Below are positions 32,622 to 41,183 of a DNA stretch of 43,592 nt, piece after piece (within the stretch, counting starts at the first letter, position 1; each line of letters begins with the position of its first letter). The notes beneath the pieces are model-generated. The model was not told the origin of the DNA. It saw only the letters and a list, made by a program, of their open reading frames with translations, and did not search any database. The position numbers and the translations under genes were made by a program. The DNA lies in assembly GCA_045541455.1 (NCBI GenBank), contig JAZQJA010000024.1, positions 1 through 43,592 of the forward strand, given 5' to 3'. The stretch is from RGIG9041 sp045541455 (lineage in GTDB: Bacteria; Bacillota; Clostridia; Oscillospirales; QAKW01).

Positions 32622-33605
32622 ATGCTTGAACAAATCAGAAAACTTGTATCAATAAACGGCGTTTCAGGTAATGAGGGCGCTGTTTGCGATTATATAAAAT
32701 CAGTTATTACTCCGTTTGCCGATAAAGTTTACACCGATGTGCTAGGCAATCTCGTTGCTGTAAAGCGCGGTAACGGGGCACGCGTTATGCTTATGGCGCA
32801 TACTGACGAAATAGGTATTGTTTCAACCTATGTTGACGACGACGGCTTTGTCCGTGTTGCAGCAGTCGGCGGTGTTTCACCTGCAAACTTTTTAAATTGC
32901 CACGTCACTTTTGAAAATGGTGTACGCGGTGTATTTGTTACAAACAAAAAGGCTGATATTAAAATCAGCGATTGCTATGTTGACATCGGTGCAAAAAGCA
33001 AAACCGAAGCACTTGAATTAATAGATATTGGTATGACAGCGCGCTTTGATGCCGACACGTATGAGCAAGGCGATGTAATCGTGTCAAAAGCACTGGATAA
33101 CCGTATAGGATGCTATATTCTTATGGAGGTTATAAAAACATTAAAATCCACTCCAAACGAAGTCTACTTTGTTTTCACTTCACAAGAAGAAGTCGGTCTT
33201 CGCGGTGCCAAAGTTTCGGGTTTTGATATTAACCCTGATATTGCAATTGCCGTAGATGTGACAGTTGCATCAGATACGCCTGACTGCGAAACAAAAGGCT
33301 GTAAACTTCACGGCGGTGCCGCAATTAAAATCCGTGACAGGTCGGCAATAGCGTCAAAAAAAGTGGTAGATGAACTTGAGTTAGTTGCAAAGGAAAATAA
33401 AATACCAACCCAACGCGATGTTTTAATAGCGGGCGGTACTGATATAGGTGCGGTTCAAACAGGCGGACGCGGTTCGCTTGTCGGCGGTGTAAGCGTTGCA
33501 ATACGCAATGTTCATACTGCTTCTGAAACCGCTTCAAAAACCGACACACAGTCGGCGGTAGATTTGCTTTGCGCATACCTTGAAAAAAGCATTGAAATAA
33601 ACTAA
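32622..33605 (+). CDS. M42 family metallo-aminopeptidase, paralogue 3
   Basis: A 327-residue M42 peptidase with AHTDEIG (His60, Asp62), ALDNRIG, the Glu-Glu pair in SQEEVG, Asp in AVDVTVASD and a C-terminal His in NVHTASE. All ligands are intact. The ATG follows AGGAGATAT, 11 bp after paralogue 2. It has a shorter mid-region than the other two. The -35 box of the smc promoter lies in its last codons. Confidence 0.88.
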   Translation: MLEQIRKLVSINGVSGNEGAVCDYIKSVITPFADKVYTDVLGNLVAVKRGNGARVMLMAHTDEIGIVSTYVDDDGFVRVAAVGGVSPANFLNCHVTFENGVRGVFVTNKKADIKISDCYVDIGAKSKTEALELIDIGMTARFDADTYEQGDVIVSKALDNRIGCYILMEVIKTLKSTPNEVYFVFTSQEEVGLRGAKVSGFDINPDIAIAVDVTVASDTPDCETKGCKLHGGAAIKIRDRSAIASKKVVDELELVAKENKIPTQRDVLIAGGTDIGAVQTGGRGSLVGGVSVAIRNVHTASETASKTDTQSAVDLLCAYLEKSIEIN

Positions 33606-33620
33606 ATAATATTATATAAT
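33592..33620 (+). promoter_or_regulatory. Promoter of smc-ftsY
   Basis: TTGAAA (33592-33597), inside the end of the third M42 gene, is followed after 17 bp by TATAAT (33615-33620). Transcription would start near 33627, about 32 bp before the smc start. Confidence 0.65.
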
Positions 33621-33658
33621 ATAGTTTTGAAAAATCATTAAAATAGGATGTGAATCGT

Positions 33659-36600
33659 TTGGTATTAAAAAGTCTTGAACTGCAGGGCTTTAAGTCTTTC
33701 CCCGACAAAATTAAAATAGAGTTCGGCAGCGGTATTACCGCTATAGTCGGCCCTAACGGCTCGGGTAAGAGCAATGTTTCAGACGCAATTCGTTGGGTAC
33801 TTGGCGAGCAGTCTAACAAAACATTGCGCAGCTCTAAAATGGAGGATGTTATTTTTACCGGCACAACCCAACGTCGCCCGCAGGGCTTTGCCGAGGTAAG
33901 CCTTACAATTGACAACAGCGACAGAGATCTTAATATCGATTACAATGAGGTTACCATCACCCGCCGTTATTACAGAAGCGGTGAAAGTGAATATTTTATA
34001 AATAAAACACAAACCCGACTTACCGACATTCGTGAACTTTTTATGGACACCGGTATAGGTCGTGACGGATATTCAATTATCGGTCAGGGCAAAATTGCTG
34101 AGATTCTTTCTCATAAGAGCGAAGACAGACGTAAAATAATTGAAGAAGTTGCAGGTATCTCAAAATACCGCTACCGTAAAAATGAGGCACAGAAAAAACT
34201 TGACTCAACAGAAGAAAATTTGCTTCGTTTAAACGATATTGTCAAAGAACTTGAAGACAGGCTTCCAACTTTGGAATCGCAGTCTAATAAAGCAAAAAAA
34301 TTTCTTGTTATGTATGACGAGAAAAAGAACCTTGAAATTTCACTTTGGATTGCAGAGATAGAAAAAATCCGCCAGAGCTCAAAGGATTTTGAAGAGAAGT
34401 ATAATATCGCAAAGGGCGGTCTTGAAGACATCACGGTTGAGATTGATAATCTTGAAAAAGAAATCAACCTCATTTTTGAAAACAATAAAAATATAAATAT
34501 TGAAATTGAGCAAGTTCGCACAAAACTTTCACAACTCGAGGAAAAAACGGGTGAGTTTTCGTCGCGTATCGCTGTTTTAGAGGCAGGAATAAAGTTTGAA
34601 AATGAAAATATTGATAAGATAGAGGCAGAACTTAAGTCGAATGCACAGAAAAGCGATGATGTTAAAGACGGTATTGCACAAAGAAATGAAATAATCGGGC
34701 AAAAAACGGCAACCCTTTCCGATATTGAAAAAAATACAGCACAACTTTATATTGAACTTGAAACAATAAGTAAAAGTGGTGAGGATGTGCGTCGTGAAAT
34801 GGCAAGTGTCCGTGAAAGGAAACTTGCACTGTCAGAGCAGAAAAATATTTTGAATATACAAAAAATTTCTCATTCTGCTTCGGTTACTTCAAAAACTGCA
34901 CGTATCGACGCATTAAATGAAGAACTTACAACAAGAACAAATGCGTTTTGTGCGCTTGAAAATGAACTTTCACAGTTGAAGTTTGAAAGTGACAGTAAAA
35001 CTTCAAATAAAACTCAACTTGAGAATTCCGTTTCAGGTTATAACAAAATGCTTGAAATTAAGCAAAAACGCTTTGATGAACAAAAGCAACAGCGTGACAA
35101 ACTGGAAAATGAACTTATGTCGTCGCGCCAAAATCTTAAAATTTTGTCTGATATGGAAAAGCACCTCGACGGTTTTGCAGGCAGTGTAAAACTTGTGCTT
35201 GAAAACAGCCGCAGGGGTACACTTAAAGGTGTTAAGGGCACAGTATCACAACTTATCCGTGTTGACAGTAAATACATAACAGCGGTAGAAACTGCGCTTG
35301 GCGGTGCAATTCAAGATATAGTTACAGACACCGCATCAACTGCTAAAAATGCAATGCTTCTTTTAAAGAATAACCGTGCAGGCAGGGCTACATTTTTACC
35401 GTTGTCCGAACTTAATCCCCGTCCTGCTGATAAATCGGAAATTGCAGGCAAAGGTGTTATCGGACTTGCTCATGAACTTGTTGACACAAACGATGCTGAT
35501 AGTAAAAAAGCAATTACATTTTTGCTGGGCAGAACAATTGTTTGTGAAACAATTGACGATGCCATTGCGGCATCACGCAAATCGCGTGCAAAATATAAAA
35601 CCGTAACGCTTGACGGTCAGGTGGTAAATCCTGGCGGCTCAATGACGGGTGGTTCTACTGCAAAAAGTGCAGGCCTTTTGTCACGCTCGCTTGAAATTGA
35701 ACGCCTTGAAAAGAAGGTAAAAGACGGTGAAAGCCAACTTGAGCAACTTGAAAAAACCTTTGCAAAAGCCGAAACAGAGAAAAACGAACTTGAAGCACGT
35801 CTTGAAGGCGTTATGAGTGAAATTCGTGTTATCGATGAAGAACTTATGCGTCTTAACGACCTTGCAGAAGGTAAAAAAGTTGTTCTTGATTCTTACAACG
35901 AACTCATAACACAAAGTAAAGCAGAATGTGATAACATTCAGTCATCAATTGAAACCGATAAAGAGCAGATTAAAAGTCTTGATGTTGAAATTTCTAAGAT
36001 TGACGCTGAAATTTTAAAAACCGAATCTGCGCTGGGTGCTTTGGAGGGTAAAACCGACGAAGAAAATGCCCGTATAGAGTCTATCCGTGAACTCATATCT
36101 GAAAACGATATGAAGAAGATGGGCATATTTAAAGATATAGAAACCGAAAAATCGCTCATTCAGCAGCTTGAGGCTCAACTTGCTCTTTACGGCAGTGAGC
36201 AGGATGGTAAACTTGCTCAGATAAATCTTGCCAAAGAAAATATTGCACGCAATACAGCGGATATTGAGGCAGTTCAAAATGAGGCTGCCGCTATAGAAAA
36301 AATGCAAAAAGACGGAAATGACCGAATTGCACAACTTATAAATGAGCGTAACAGTTCGGAGTCGGAACAGACTGCATTCCGTACAAAACAGCGTGAAAGC
36401 CTCACAACGAAAGAACACTTGTTGCAAGAGGTTACACGTTTTGAAAATAAACTTCAAAACATCTCAGGCCAGACTGATAGAATAGTTGAGCACCTTATGG
36501 AGTATGAACTCACCGTTACCGAGGCCGCGGCTCTTGCAAAACCGCTTGACGACCCTCAGGAGTCAAAACGCCGCGTGACTGAACTTAAAAACTCAATACG

Positions 36601-37222
36601 TGCTCTGGGCAATGTAAATGTCGAGGCTATTGAGGAATATCAGCAGGTTAAAGAACGCTACGACTTTCTTGATACACAGATGAGCGACCTTAAACGTGCA
36701 AAAGCGGAACTTGAAAAGATTATTAAAGAACTGTTGTGGCAAATGACAAGTATCTTTACTGAGAAATTTAATCTTTTGAATGTAGAATTTTCAAAAACAT
36801 TTACCGAAATGTTCGGCGGCGGCAAAGCGGAACTTATTCTGCTTGACCCTGAAGATGTGCTGGGCTGCGGTATTGATATTCGTGTGGCACCTCCTGGAAA
36901 GATTATCAAAAATATCGTTTCTCTTTCGGGTGGTGAGCAAGCGTTTACAGCTATTGCACTTTACTTTGCAATACTAAAAGTCCGGCCCACTCCGTTTTGT
37001 ATGATGGATGAGATAGAGGCAGCTTTGGACGATGTCAATGTAAATAAATTTGCGGCAAAACTGCGTGATTTCTGTGATAAAACACAGTTTATCGTAATTA
37101 CCCACCGCCGTGGCACTATGGAAGAAGCAGATGTACTGTATGGTGTAACTATGCAGGAAAAAGGCATTTCAAAGGTGCTTACAATTAACGTTAATGAAAT
37201 GGAAAGGCAACTTAAGTTATAA
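33659..37222 (+). CDS. smc: Chromosome condensation ATPase SMC
   Basis: The structural maintenance of chromosomes protein, which loads with ScpA/ScpB and extrudes DNA loops. About 1187 residues: Walker A GPNGSGKSN near the N-terminus, a long coiled coil, a hinge (about 515-665) with the GG-rich GGSMTGGS at its end, the returning coil, the signature LSGGEQ near 1087 and Walker B with MMDEIEAALDD near 1114. The TTG at 33659 is preferred, since it gives the family N-terminus M-V-L-K-x-L-E-L-x-G-F-K-S-F and lies 6 nt after AGGATGTG. A GTG at 33650 falls inside that site. Its stop overlaps the ftsY ATG by one base. Confidence 0.95.
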   Translation: MVLKSLELQGFKSFPDKIKIEFGSGITAIVGPNGSGKSNVSDAIRWVLGEQSNKTLRSSKMEDVIFTGTTQRRPQGFAEVSLTIDNSDRDLNIDYNEVTITRRYYRSGESEYFINKTQTRLTDIRELFMDTGIGRDGYSIIGQGKIAEILSHKSEDRRKIIEEVAGISKYRYRKNEAQKKLDSTEENLLRLNDIVKELEDRLPTLESQSNKAKKFLVMYDEKKNLEISLWIAEIEKIRQSSKDFEEKYNIAKGGLEDITVEIDNLEKEINLIFENNKNINIEIEQVRTKLSQLEEKTGEFSSRIAVLEAGIKFENENIDKIEAELKSNAQKSDDVKDGIAQRNEIIGQKTATLSDIEKNTAQLYIELETISKSGEDVRREMASVRERKLALSEQKNILNIQKISHSASVTSKTARIDALNEELTTRTNAFCALENELSQLKFESDSKTSNKTQLENSVSGYNKMLEIKQKRFDEQKQQRDKLENELMSSRQNLKILSDMEKHLDGFAGSVKLVLENSRRGTLKGVKGTVSQLIRVDSKYITAVETALGGAIQDIVTDTASTAKNAMLLLKNNRAGRATFLPLSELNPRPADKSEIAGKGVIGLAHELVDTNDADSKKAITFLLGRTIVCETIDDAIAASRKSRAKYKTVTLDGQVVNPGGSMTGGSTAKSAGLLSRSLEIERLEKKVKDGESQLEQLEKTFAKAETEKNELEARLEGVMSEIRVIDEELMRLNDLAEGKKVVLDSYNELITQSKAECDNIQSSIETDKEQIKSLDVEISKIDAEILKTESALGALEGKTDEENARIESIRELISENDMKKMGIFKDIETEKSLIQQLEAQLALYGSEQDGKLAQINLAKENIARNTADIEAVQNEAAAIEKMQKDGNDRIAQLINERNSSESEQTAFRTKQRESLTTKEHLLQEVTRFENKLQNISGQTDRIVEHLMEYELTVTEAAALAKPLDDPQESKRRVTELKNSIRALGNVNVEAIEEYQQVKERYDFLDTQMSDLKRAKAELEKIIKELLWQMTSIFTEKFNLLNVEFSKTFTEMFGGGKAELILLDPEDVLGCGIDIRVAPPGKIIKNIVSLSGGEQAFTAIALYFAILKVRPTPFCMMDEIEAALDDVNVNKFAAKLRDFCDKTQFIVITHRRGTMEEADVLYGVTMQEKGISKVLTINVNEMERQLKL

Positions 37223-38130
37223 TGGGACTGTTTGATAAAATCAAAAAAGGCCTTGAAAAGACCAAAACCGCACTTGGCGGCACGCTTGATAATGTGCTTA
37301 GTGCATTCGGTGTTATAAGTGATGACTTGTATGAAGAACTTGAAGAAACACTTATAATGGCAGATATAGGTGTGGAAACTACCCTTAAAATAATCGATAA
37401 GTTAAAACAAAATGTAAAAGAGAAGAAAATCAAAGATGCATCTTTGGTTAAAGACGAACTTAAACAGGTAATGAGTGATATGCTCACATCTGTTGATAAC
37501 AGCGTAAAACTAAACACAAAGCCGTCTATAGTTTTACTTATCGGTGTTAATGGTGTCGGAAAAACTACCACCGCTGCAAAACTTGCAAATATTTATAAAA
37601 CACAGGGTAAAAAAGTAATTTTCGGTGCAGCAGACACATTTCGTGCAGCAGCAGGCGAACAACTTGAAACCTGGGCTGAGCGTGTTGGAGTTGATATAAT
37701 AAAATCTGCACACGGTGCCGACCCTGCTGCAGTTGTGTTTGATACAATAAACGCTGCAAAGGCGCGTGGTAACGATGTTATAATTTGTGATACCGCAGGA
37801 AGACTGCATAATAAAATAAACCTTATGAATGAACTGGCAAAGATTTATAAGGTCATAGCAAATCAAATGTCTGAATGTGATATCGAGTCGCTTTTGGTGT
37901 TGGATGCAACAACGGGCCAAAACGCACTTAATCAGGCGCGTGAGTTTGGCAAGGCAACCTCACTTACAGGTGCTGTACTCACAAAACTTGACGGCACTGC
38001 TAAAGGCGGTATGGCCCTCGCGCTAATGTGTGAGTACGGCCTGCCCATAAAATATATCGGTGTTGGAGAACAAATGGACGATATGCAGCCATTCAATGCA
38101 GATGATTTTGTAAATGCTTTATTTGATTAG
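37222..38130 (+). CDS. ftsY: Signal recognition particle receptor FtsY
   Basis: The SRP-GTPase that docks ribosome-SRP complexes at the membrane. The 302-residue protein is almost only the NG domain, with a very short A region: a helical N-domain (about 1-85), then G1 GVNGVGKTTT near 109, DTFRAAAGEQL, DTAGRLHNK and TKLDGTAKGG. The start overlaps the smc stop (TAATG), so the two are translationally coupled, an arrangement common in Firmicutes. Confidence 0.95.
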   Translation: MGLFDKIKKGLEKTKTALGGTLDNVLSAFGVISDDLYEELEETLIMADIGVETTLKIIDKLKQNVKEKKIKDASLVKDELKQVMSDMLTSVDNSVKLNTKPSIVLLIGVNGVGKTTTAAKLANIYKTQGKKVIFGAADTFRAAAGEQLETWAERVGVDIIKSAHGADPAAVVFDTINAAKARGNDVIICDTAGRLHNKINLMNELAKIYKVIANQMSECDIESLLVLDATTGQNALNQAREFGKATSLTGAVLTKLDGTAKGGMALALMCEYGLPIKYIGVGEQMDDMQPFNADDFVNALFD

Positions 38131-38139
38131 GGTGAAAAA

Positions 38140-39441
38140 ATGAGAAACGACGGCAGAAAAAATGTTGATATTCGACCAATAAAAACACAGGTCGGCTTTA
38201 CAATGCATGCTGAGGGCAGTGTTTTATACTGTCAGGGTAATACCAAAGTATTGTGTACCGCAACAGTGGAGGACAAAGTGCCACCATATATTGCGGGTAC
38301 AGGAAAAGGATGGATTACCGCAGAGTATTCAATGCTTCCACGCGCAACAAAAACCCGTAACACTCGTGATGTGTCAAAACTTAAACTCTCACCTCGTTCA
38401 ACCGAAATACAGCGACTTATCGGTAGGGCGTTGCGCGGTGCAGTTGATCTTGAAAAACTTGGTGAACGCAGTATTATCATCGACTGTGATGTAATTCAGG
38501 CTGATGGCGGCACACGTTGCGCTTCAATTACCGGCGGTTTTATTGCGCTGGCACTTGCAATTAAAAAACTTATAGATGATGGGGTTTTAACCGAAAATCC
38601 CATTACTAAACAGGTTGCTGCATTATCTGTCGGAATTGTAGGTGATGCGCTGGTATGCGACCTTTGTTATGAAGAAGACTGTCGGGCAGAAACCGATATG
38701 AATGTCGTTATGACATCAAACGGCGGTTTTGTAGAGGTGCAAGGTACGGCAGAAGGTAAAGAACTTACCCGAAAAGAACTCGACTTGCTTTTAGGTATTG
38801 CAAGTGAGGGTATGACACGTCTTTTTGCTGAACAAAAAATTGCAATACTCGGCGCCCAAAACAAATTTCTTATTGCAACAAATAATGCTCATAAAATTGA
38901 GGAGTTTGGTAAAATACTAAATTCTCTTGGTATAGAATATATAACACCAAAACAACTAGGTGTTAGTTGTGACCCCGATGAGAACGGTGCAACATTCGAA
39001 CAAAATGCGCTTATTAAAGCACGTGAGTTTGCCCGCCTTTGCGGTATTGCAACAGTTGCAGACGACAGCGGTCTTTGTGTAGACGCACTTGATGGTGCTC
39101 CGGGTATTTACTCTGCCCGTTACGGCGGTTTTGACAGTGATTCAAAGCGGCTTGAACATCTGCTTGACAATCTTAAAGATAAAAAAGATAAAACGGCACA
39201 TTTCAGTTGCGCAATTGCATGTGTTTTACCAAATGGTGAGGAGTTTACTGTTTTGGCAAACGTCGGCGGAAAAATCATTGATACCCCGTGCGGTGAAGGC
39301 GGTTTTGGTTACGACCCTGTTTTTGTTCCCGACGGTTATGATAAAACCTATGCGCAAATGCCTGCGGCTACAAAAAACCAAATAAGTCACAGGGCAAATG
39401 CTTTGAAACTTTTTGCAGATAAAATTAAGGAGAAAATGTAA
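38140..39441 (+). CDS. Fused RNase PH and RdgB/HAM1 nucleotide pyrophosphatase
   Basis: The 433-residue protein has two complete enzymes. Residues 1 to about 242 are RNase PH, which trims tRNA 3' ends phosphorolytically: RNDGR, GSVLYCQGNTKVLC, GWITAEYSMLPRAT, EIQRLIGRALR, DCDVIQADGGTR, DMNVVMT and EVQGTAEG. Residues about 246 to 433 are RdgB, which hydrolyses XTP, dITP and other non-canonical purine triphosphates: ATNNAHKIEEF, ADDSGLCVDALDGAPGIYSARYGG, GFGYDPVF and ISHRANAL. No frameshift or internal start is needed. Both halves keep family motifs, so both are probably active. The stop overlaps the next ATG (TAATG). Confidence 0.92.
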   Translation: MRNDGRKNVDIRPIKTQVGFTMHAEGSVLYCQGNTKVLCTATVEDKVPPYIAGTGKGWITAEYSMLPRATKTRNTRDVSKLKLSPRSTEIQRLIGRALRGAVDLEKLGERSIIIDCDVIQADGGTRCASITGGFIALALAIKKLIDDGVLTENPITKQVAALSVGIVGDALVCDLCYEEDCRAETDMNVVMTSNGGFVEVQGTAEGKELTRKELDLLLGIASEGMTRLFAEQKIAILGAQNKFLIATNNAHKIEEFGKILNSLGIEYITPKQLGVSCDPDENGATFEQNALIKAREFARLCGIATVADDSGLCVDALDGAPGIYSARYGGFDSDSKRLEHLLDNLKDKKDKTAHFSCAIACVLPNGEEFTVLANVGGKIIDTPCGEGGFGYDPVFVPDGYDKTYAQMPAATKNQISHRANALKLFADKIKEKM

Positions 39442-39725
39442 TGCTAACAAGTAAACAAAGGGCACGACTTCGCGGTATTGCCTCAACCGAGGACACCATT
39501 TTACAGCTAGGTAAAGACGGTATAACAGAAAACTTTATAAAATCTGTTGATACAGCACTTGCCGCACGCGAAATTGTTAAATTCAGAGTTTTAGAAACTT
39601 CAATGCTTACAGCACGCGAGGCGCTTGAGATAGTTGCCAAAGCCACAAATGCCCAAGCGGTAACGGCAATCGGCAGTAAAGCGGTAGTGTATCGTCGTTC
39701 GGAGGACAACCTTCTTAATTTATGA
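39441..39725 (+). CDS. CRM-domain RNA-binding protein (YhbY/YqeI family)
   Basis: The 94-residue protein is a single CRM domain (LTSKQRARLRGIAS...LQLGKDGIT...KFRVLET...AIGSKAVVYRR). This family associates with pre-50S ribosomal subunits in enteric bacteria. It overlaps the preceding fusion gene by one base and the next by 4 bp (ATGA). The gene order with nadD, yqeK and rsfS is the usual Firmicute ribosome and NAD neighbourhood. Confidence 0.9.
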   Translation: MLTSKQRARLRGIASTEDTILQLGKDGITENFIKSVDTALAAREIVKFRVLETSMLTAREALEIVAKATNAQAVTAIGSKAVVYRRSEDNLLNL

Positions 39726-40825
39726 TAAAGACAGTGGTTTTCGGGGGGACTTTTGACCCTCCGCATGCAGGACATAAAAACCTGCTTGAAAATGTAATGA
39801 AACGCGGTTACGATAAGGCAATTGTTATTCCTGCCAAAATTCCGCCGCATAAAACACGCGATAATCAAACAGATGATTTTGGTGAGCGCTTTGAAAAAAC
39901 CAAACAGATGTTTTCGGATTTTGAAAATGTCACCGTTTCTGATATAGAAAATAAGCGCGATGGCAAAAGTTATACTTGGGATACGTTGTGCATGCTTAAA
40001 ACTCTCTATCCTGACGAGCAGTTTTATCTTCTTATCGGAAGTGATATGCTTTTATATATGGAAAAGTGGTATAATTTTAAACAACTTCTTGCTACAACTC
40101 CTATAATCAGTGCTGCTCGCTCAAAAGATGATTATCAAAAAATTTTAACTTATAAAAAATACCTTGAAAAAAACTATAAGTGCGATATCATAATATATGA
40201 TATAGATATACTTGAATTGTCGTCAACCGAACTGCGTGATCCGATAATTAAAAAAATTGATGCGCATAACAAAGCGCATCTGAGTAAAAGCAGATATGAC
40301 CATGTAATCAGCGTTGCAAATTACGCAGCATACCTTGCACCGCGTTTTGATGTAAGTGCTAAACTTGCATATATCGCAGGGCTTGCTCACGATTGCACAA
40401 AATTTATGGACACCGACAGCCAACTTGAGTATTTTAAAAAGCACGGCATCAAACTTACAAACGATGAACTTGCCTGCCCTAAAATATACCATCAAATCAG
40501 CGGCGCACATTTTGCAAAGCATTTTCTTGGTATCACGGATAATGATATTTTAAACTCAATCCGCTATCATACGACAGGTAGGGAGGGTATGAGCACTCTT
40601 GAAAAACTTATATGCCTTGCTGATTCAATCGAGCCGCTTCGCGATTACGACGGTGTTGACAAAATGCGCAAAACGGCAAAAACCGATCTTGATGGCGCAC
40701 TTTTAATGTCACTTGACAGATTGATAGATTTTGTAAAACAACGCGGCCTTGTTCTAAACGAACAAACTGTTAAGGCCCGCGATTATGAAAGGAAACGGTA
40801 TGGAACAGGTATTACAAATTGTTAA
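39722..40825 (+). CDS. Fused nicotinate-nucleotide adenylyltransferase (NadD) and YqeK-type HD hydrolase
   Basis: The 367-residue protein joins two enzymes that are normally neighbouring genes. Residues 1 to about 182 are NadD, which makes deamido-NAD from nicotinate mononucleotide and ATP: GGTFDPPHAGH with the nucleotidyl-transferase HxGH (His15-His18), and LSSTELRD as the second signature. Residues about 190 to 355 are a YqeK-like HD phosphohydrolase: the His of RYDHVISV, the HD pair in GLAHDCTK, YHQISGAHFAK and RYHTTGR. Characterised YqeK proteins hydrolyse Ap4A to ADP. It overlaps the CRM gene by 4 bp and rsfS by 26 bp. Confidence 0.9.
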   Translation: MIKTVVFGGTFDPPHAGHKNLLENVMKRGYDKAIVIPAKIPPHKTRDNQTDDFGERFEKTKQMFSDFENVTVSDIENKRDGKSYTWDTLCMLKTLYPDEQFYLLIGSDMLLYMEKWYNFKQLLATTPIISAARSKDDYQKILTYKKYLEKNYKCDIIIYDIDILELSSTELRDPIIKKIDAHNKAHLSKSRYDHVISVANYAAYLAPRFDVSAKLAYIAGLAHDCTKFMDTDSQLEYFKKHGIKLTNDELACPKIYHQISGAHFAKHFLGITDNDILNSIRYHTTGREGMSTLEKLICLADSIEPLRDYDGVDKMRKTAKTDLDGALLMSLDRLIDFVKQRGLVLNEQTVKARDYERKRYGTGITNC

Positions 40826-41183
40826 CAGCGCTGCAAACACGCTGTATAAAAAGAAAGCAAAAGAAATCAAAATATTAAAAGTAGACGATATCACAATAAT
40901 GGCAGACTACTTTATCATTTGTACGGGTACTTCAAATACACAAATGAAAGCGCTTGCAGGCGAGGTGGAGTTTGAACTGTCAAAACTCGGCATCGAGCCG
41001 CTTCATACCGAAGGATACGATTCAAACACTTGGGTGCTGCTCGATTACGGCAGCGTTATCGTTCATATATTTTACAGAGATGCGCGTGACTATTACAAAC
41101 TCGAACGCCTTTGGGCTGACGGAACTGAACTTCCGCTTACTGATTTTGTTGAAATAGAGGAGAATGACGGCGATGAAATATGA
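40800..41183 (+). CDS. rsfS: Ribosomal silencing factor RsfS
   Basis: Binds uL14 on the 50S subunit and blocks subunit joining when nutrients are scarce. The 127-residue protein has the family core KILKVDDITIMADYFIICTG, TEGYDSNTWVLLDYGSVIVHIF and ARDYYKLERLWAD. The ATG at 40800 is chosen because AAAGGAA lies 6 nt upstream; an in-frame ATG at 40785 is placed before this site. The start is 26 bp inside the preceding fusion gene, and its end overlaps leuS. Confidence 0.93.
   Translation: MEQVLQIVNSAANTLYKKKAKEIKILKVDDITIMADYFIICTGTSNTQMKALAGEVEFELSKLGIEPLHTEGYDSNTWVLLDYGSVIVHIFYRDARDYYKLERLWADGTELPLTDFVEIEENDGDEI

Noticed and set aside
33325..33915. A 196-codon minus-strand open frame across the end of the third M42 gene and the start of smc
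   Set aside because: It is antisense to two well-supported genes, spans their promoter and resembles no family; it mirrors their codon bias.
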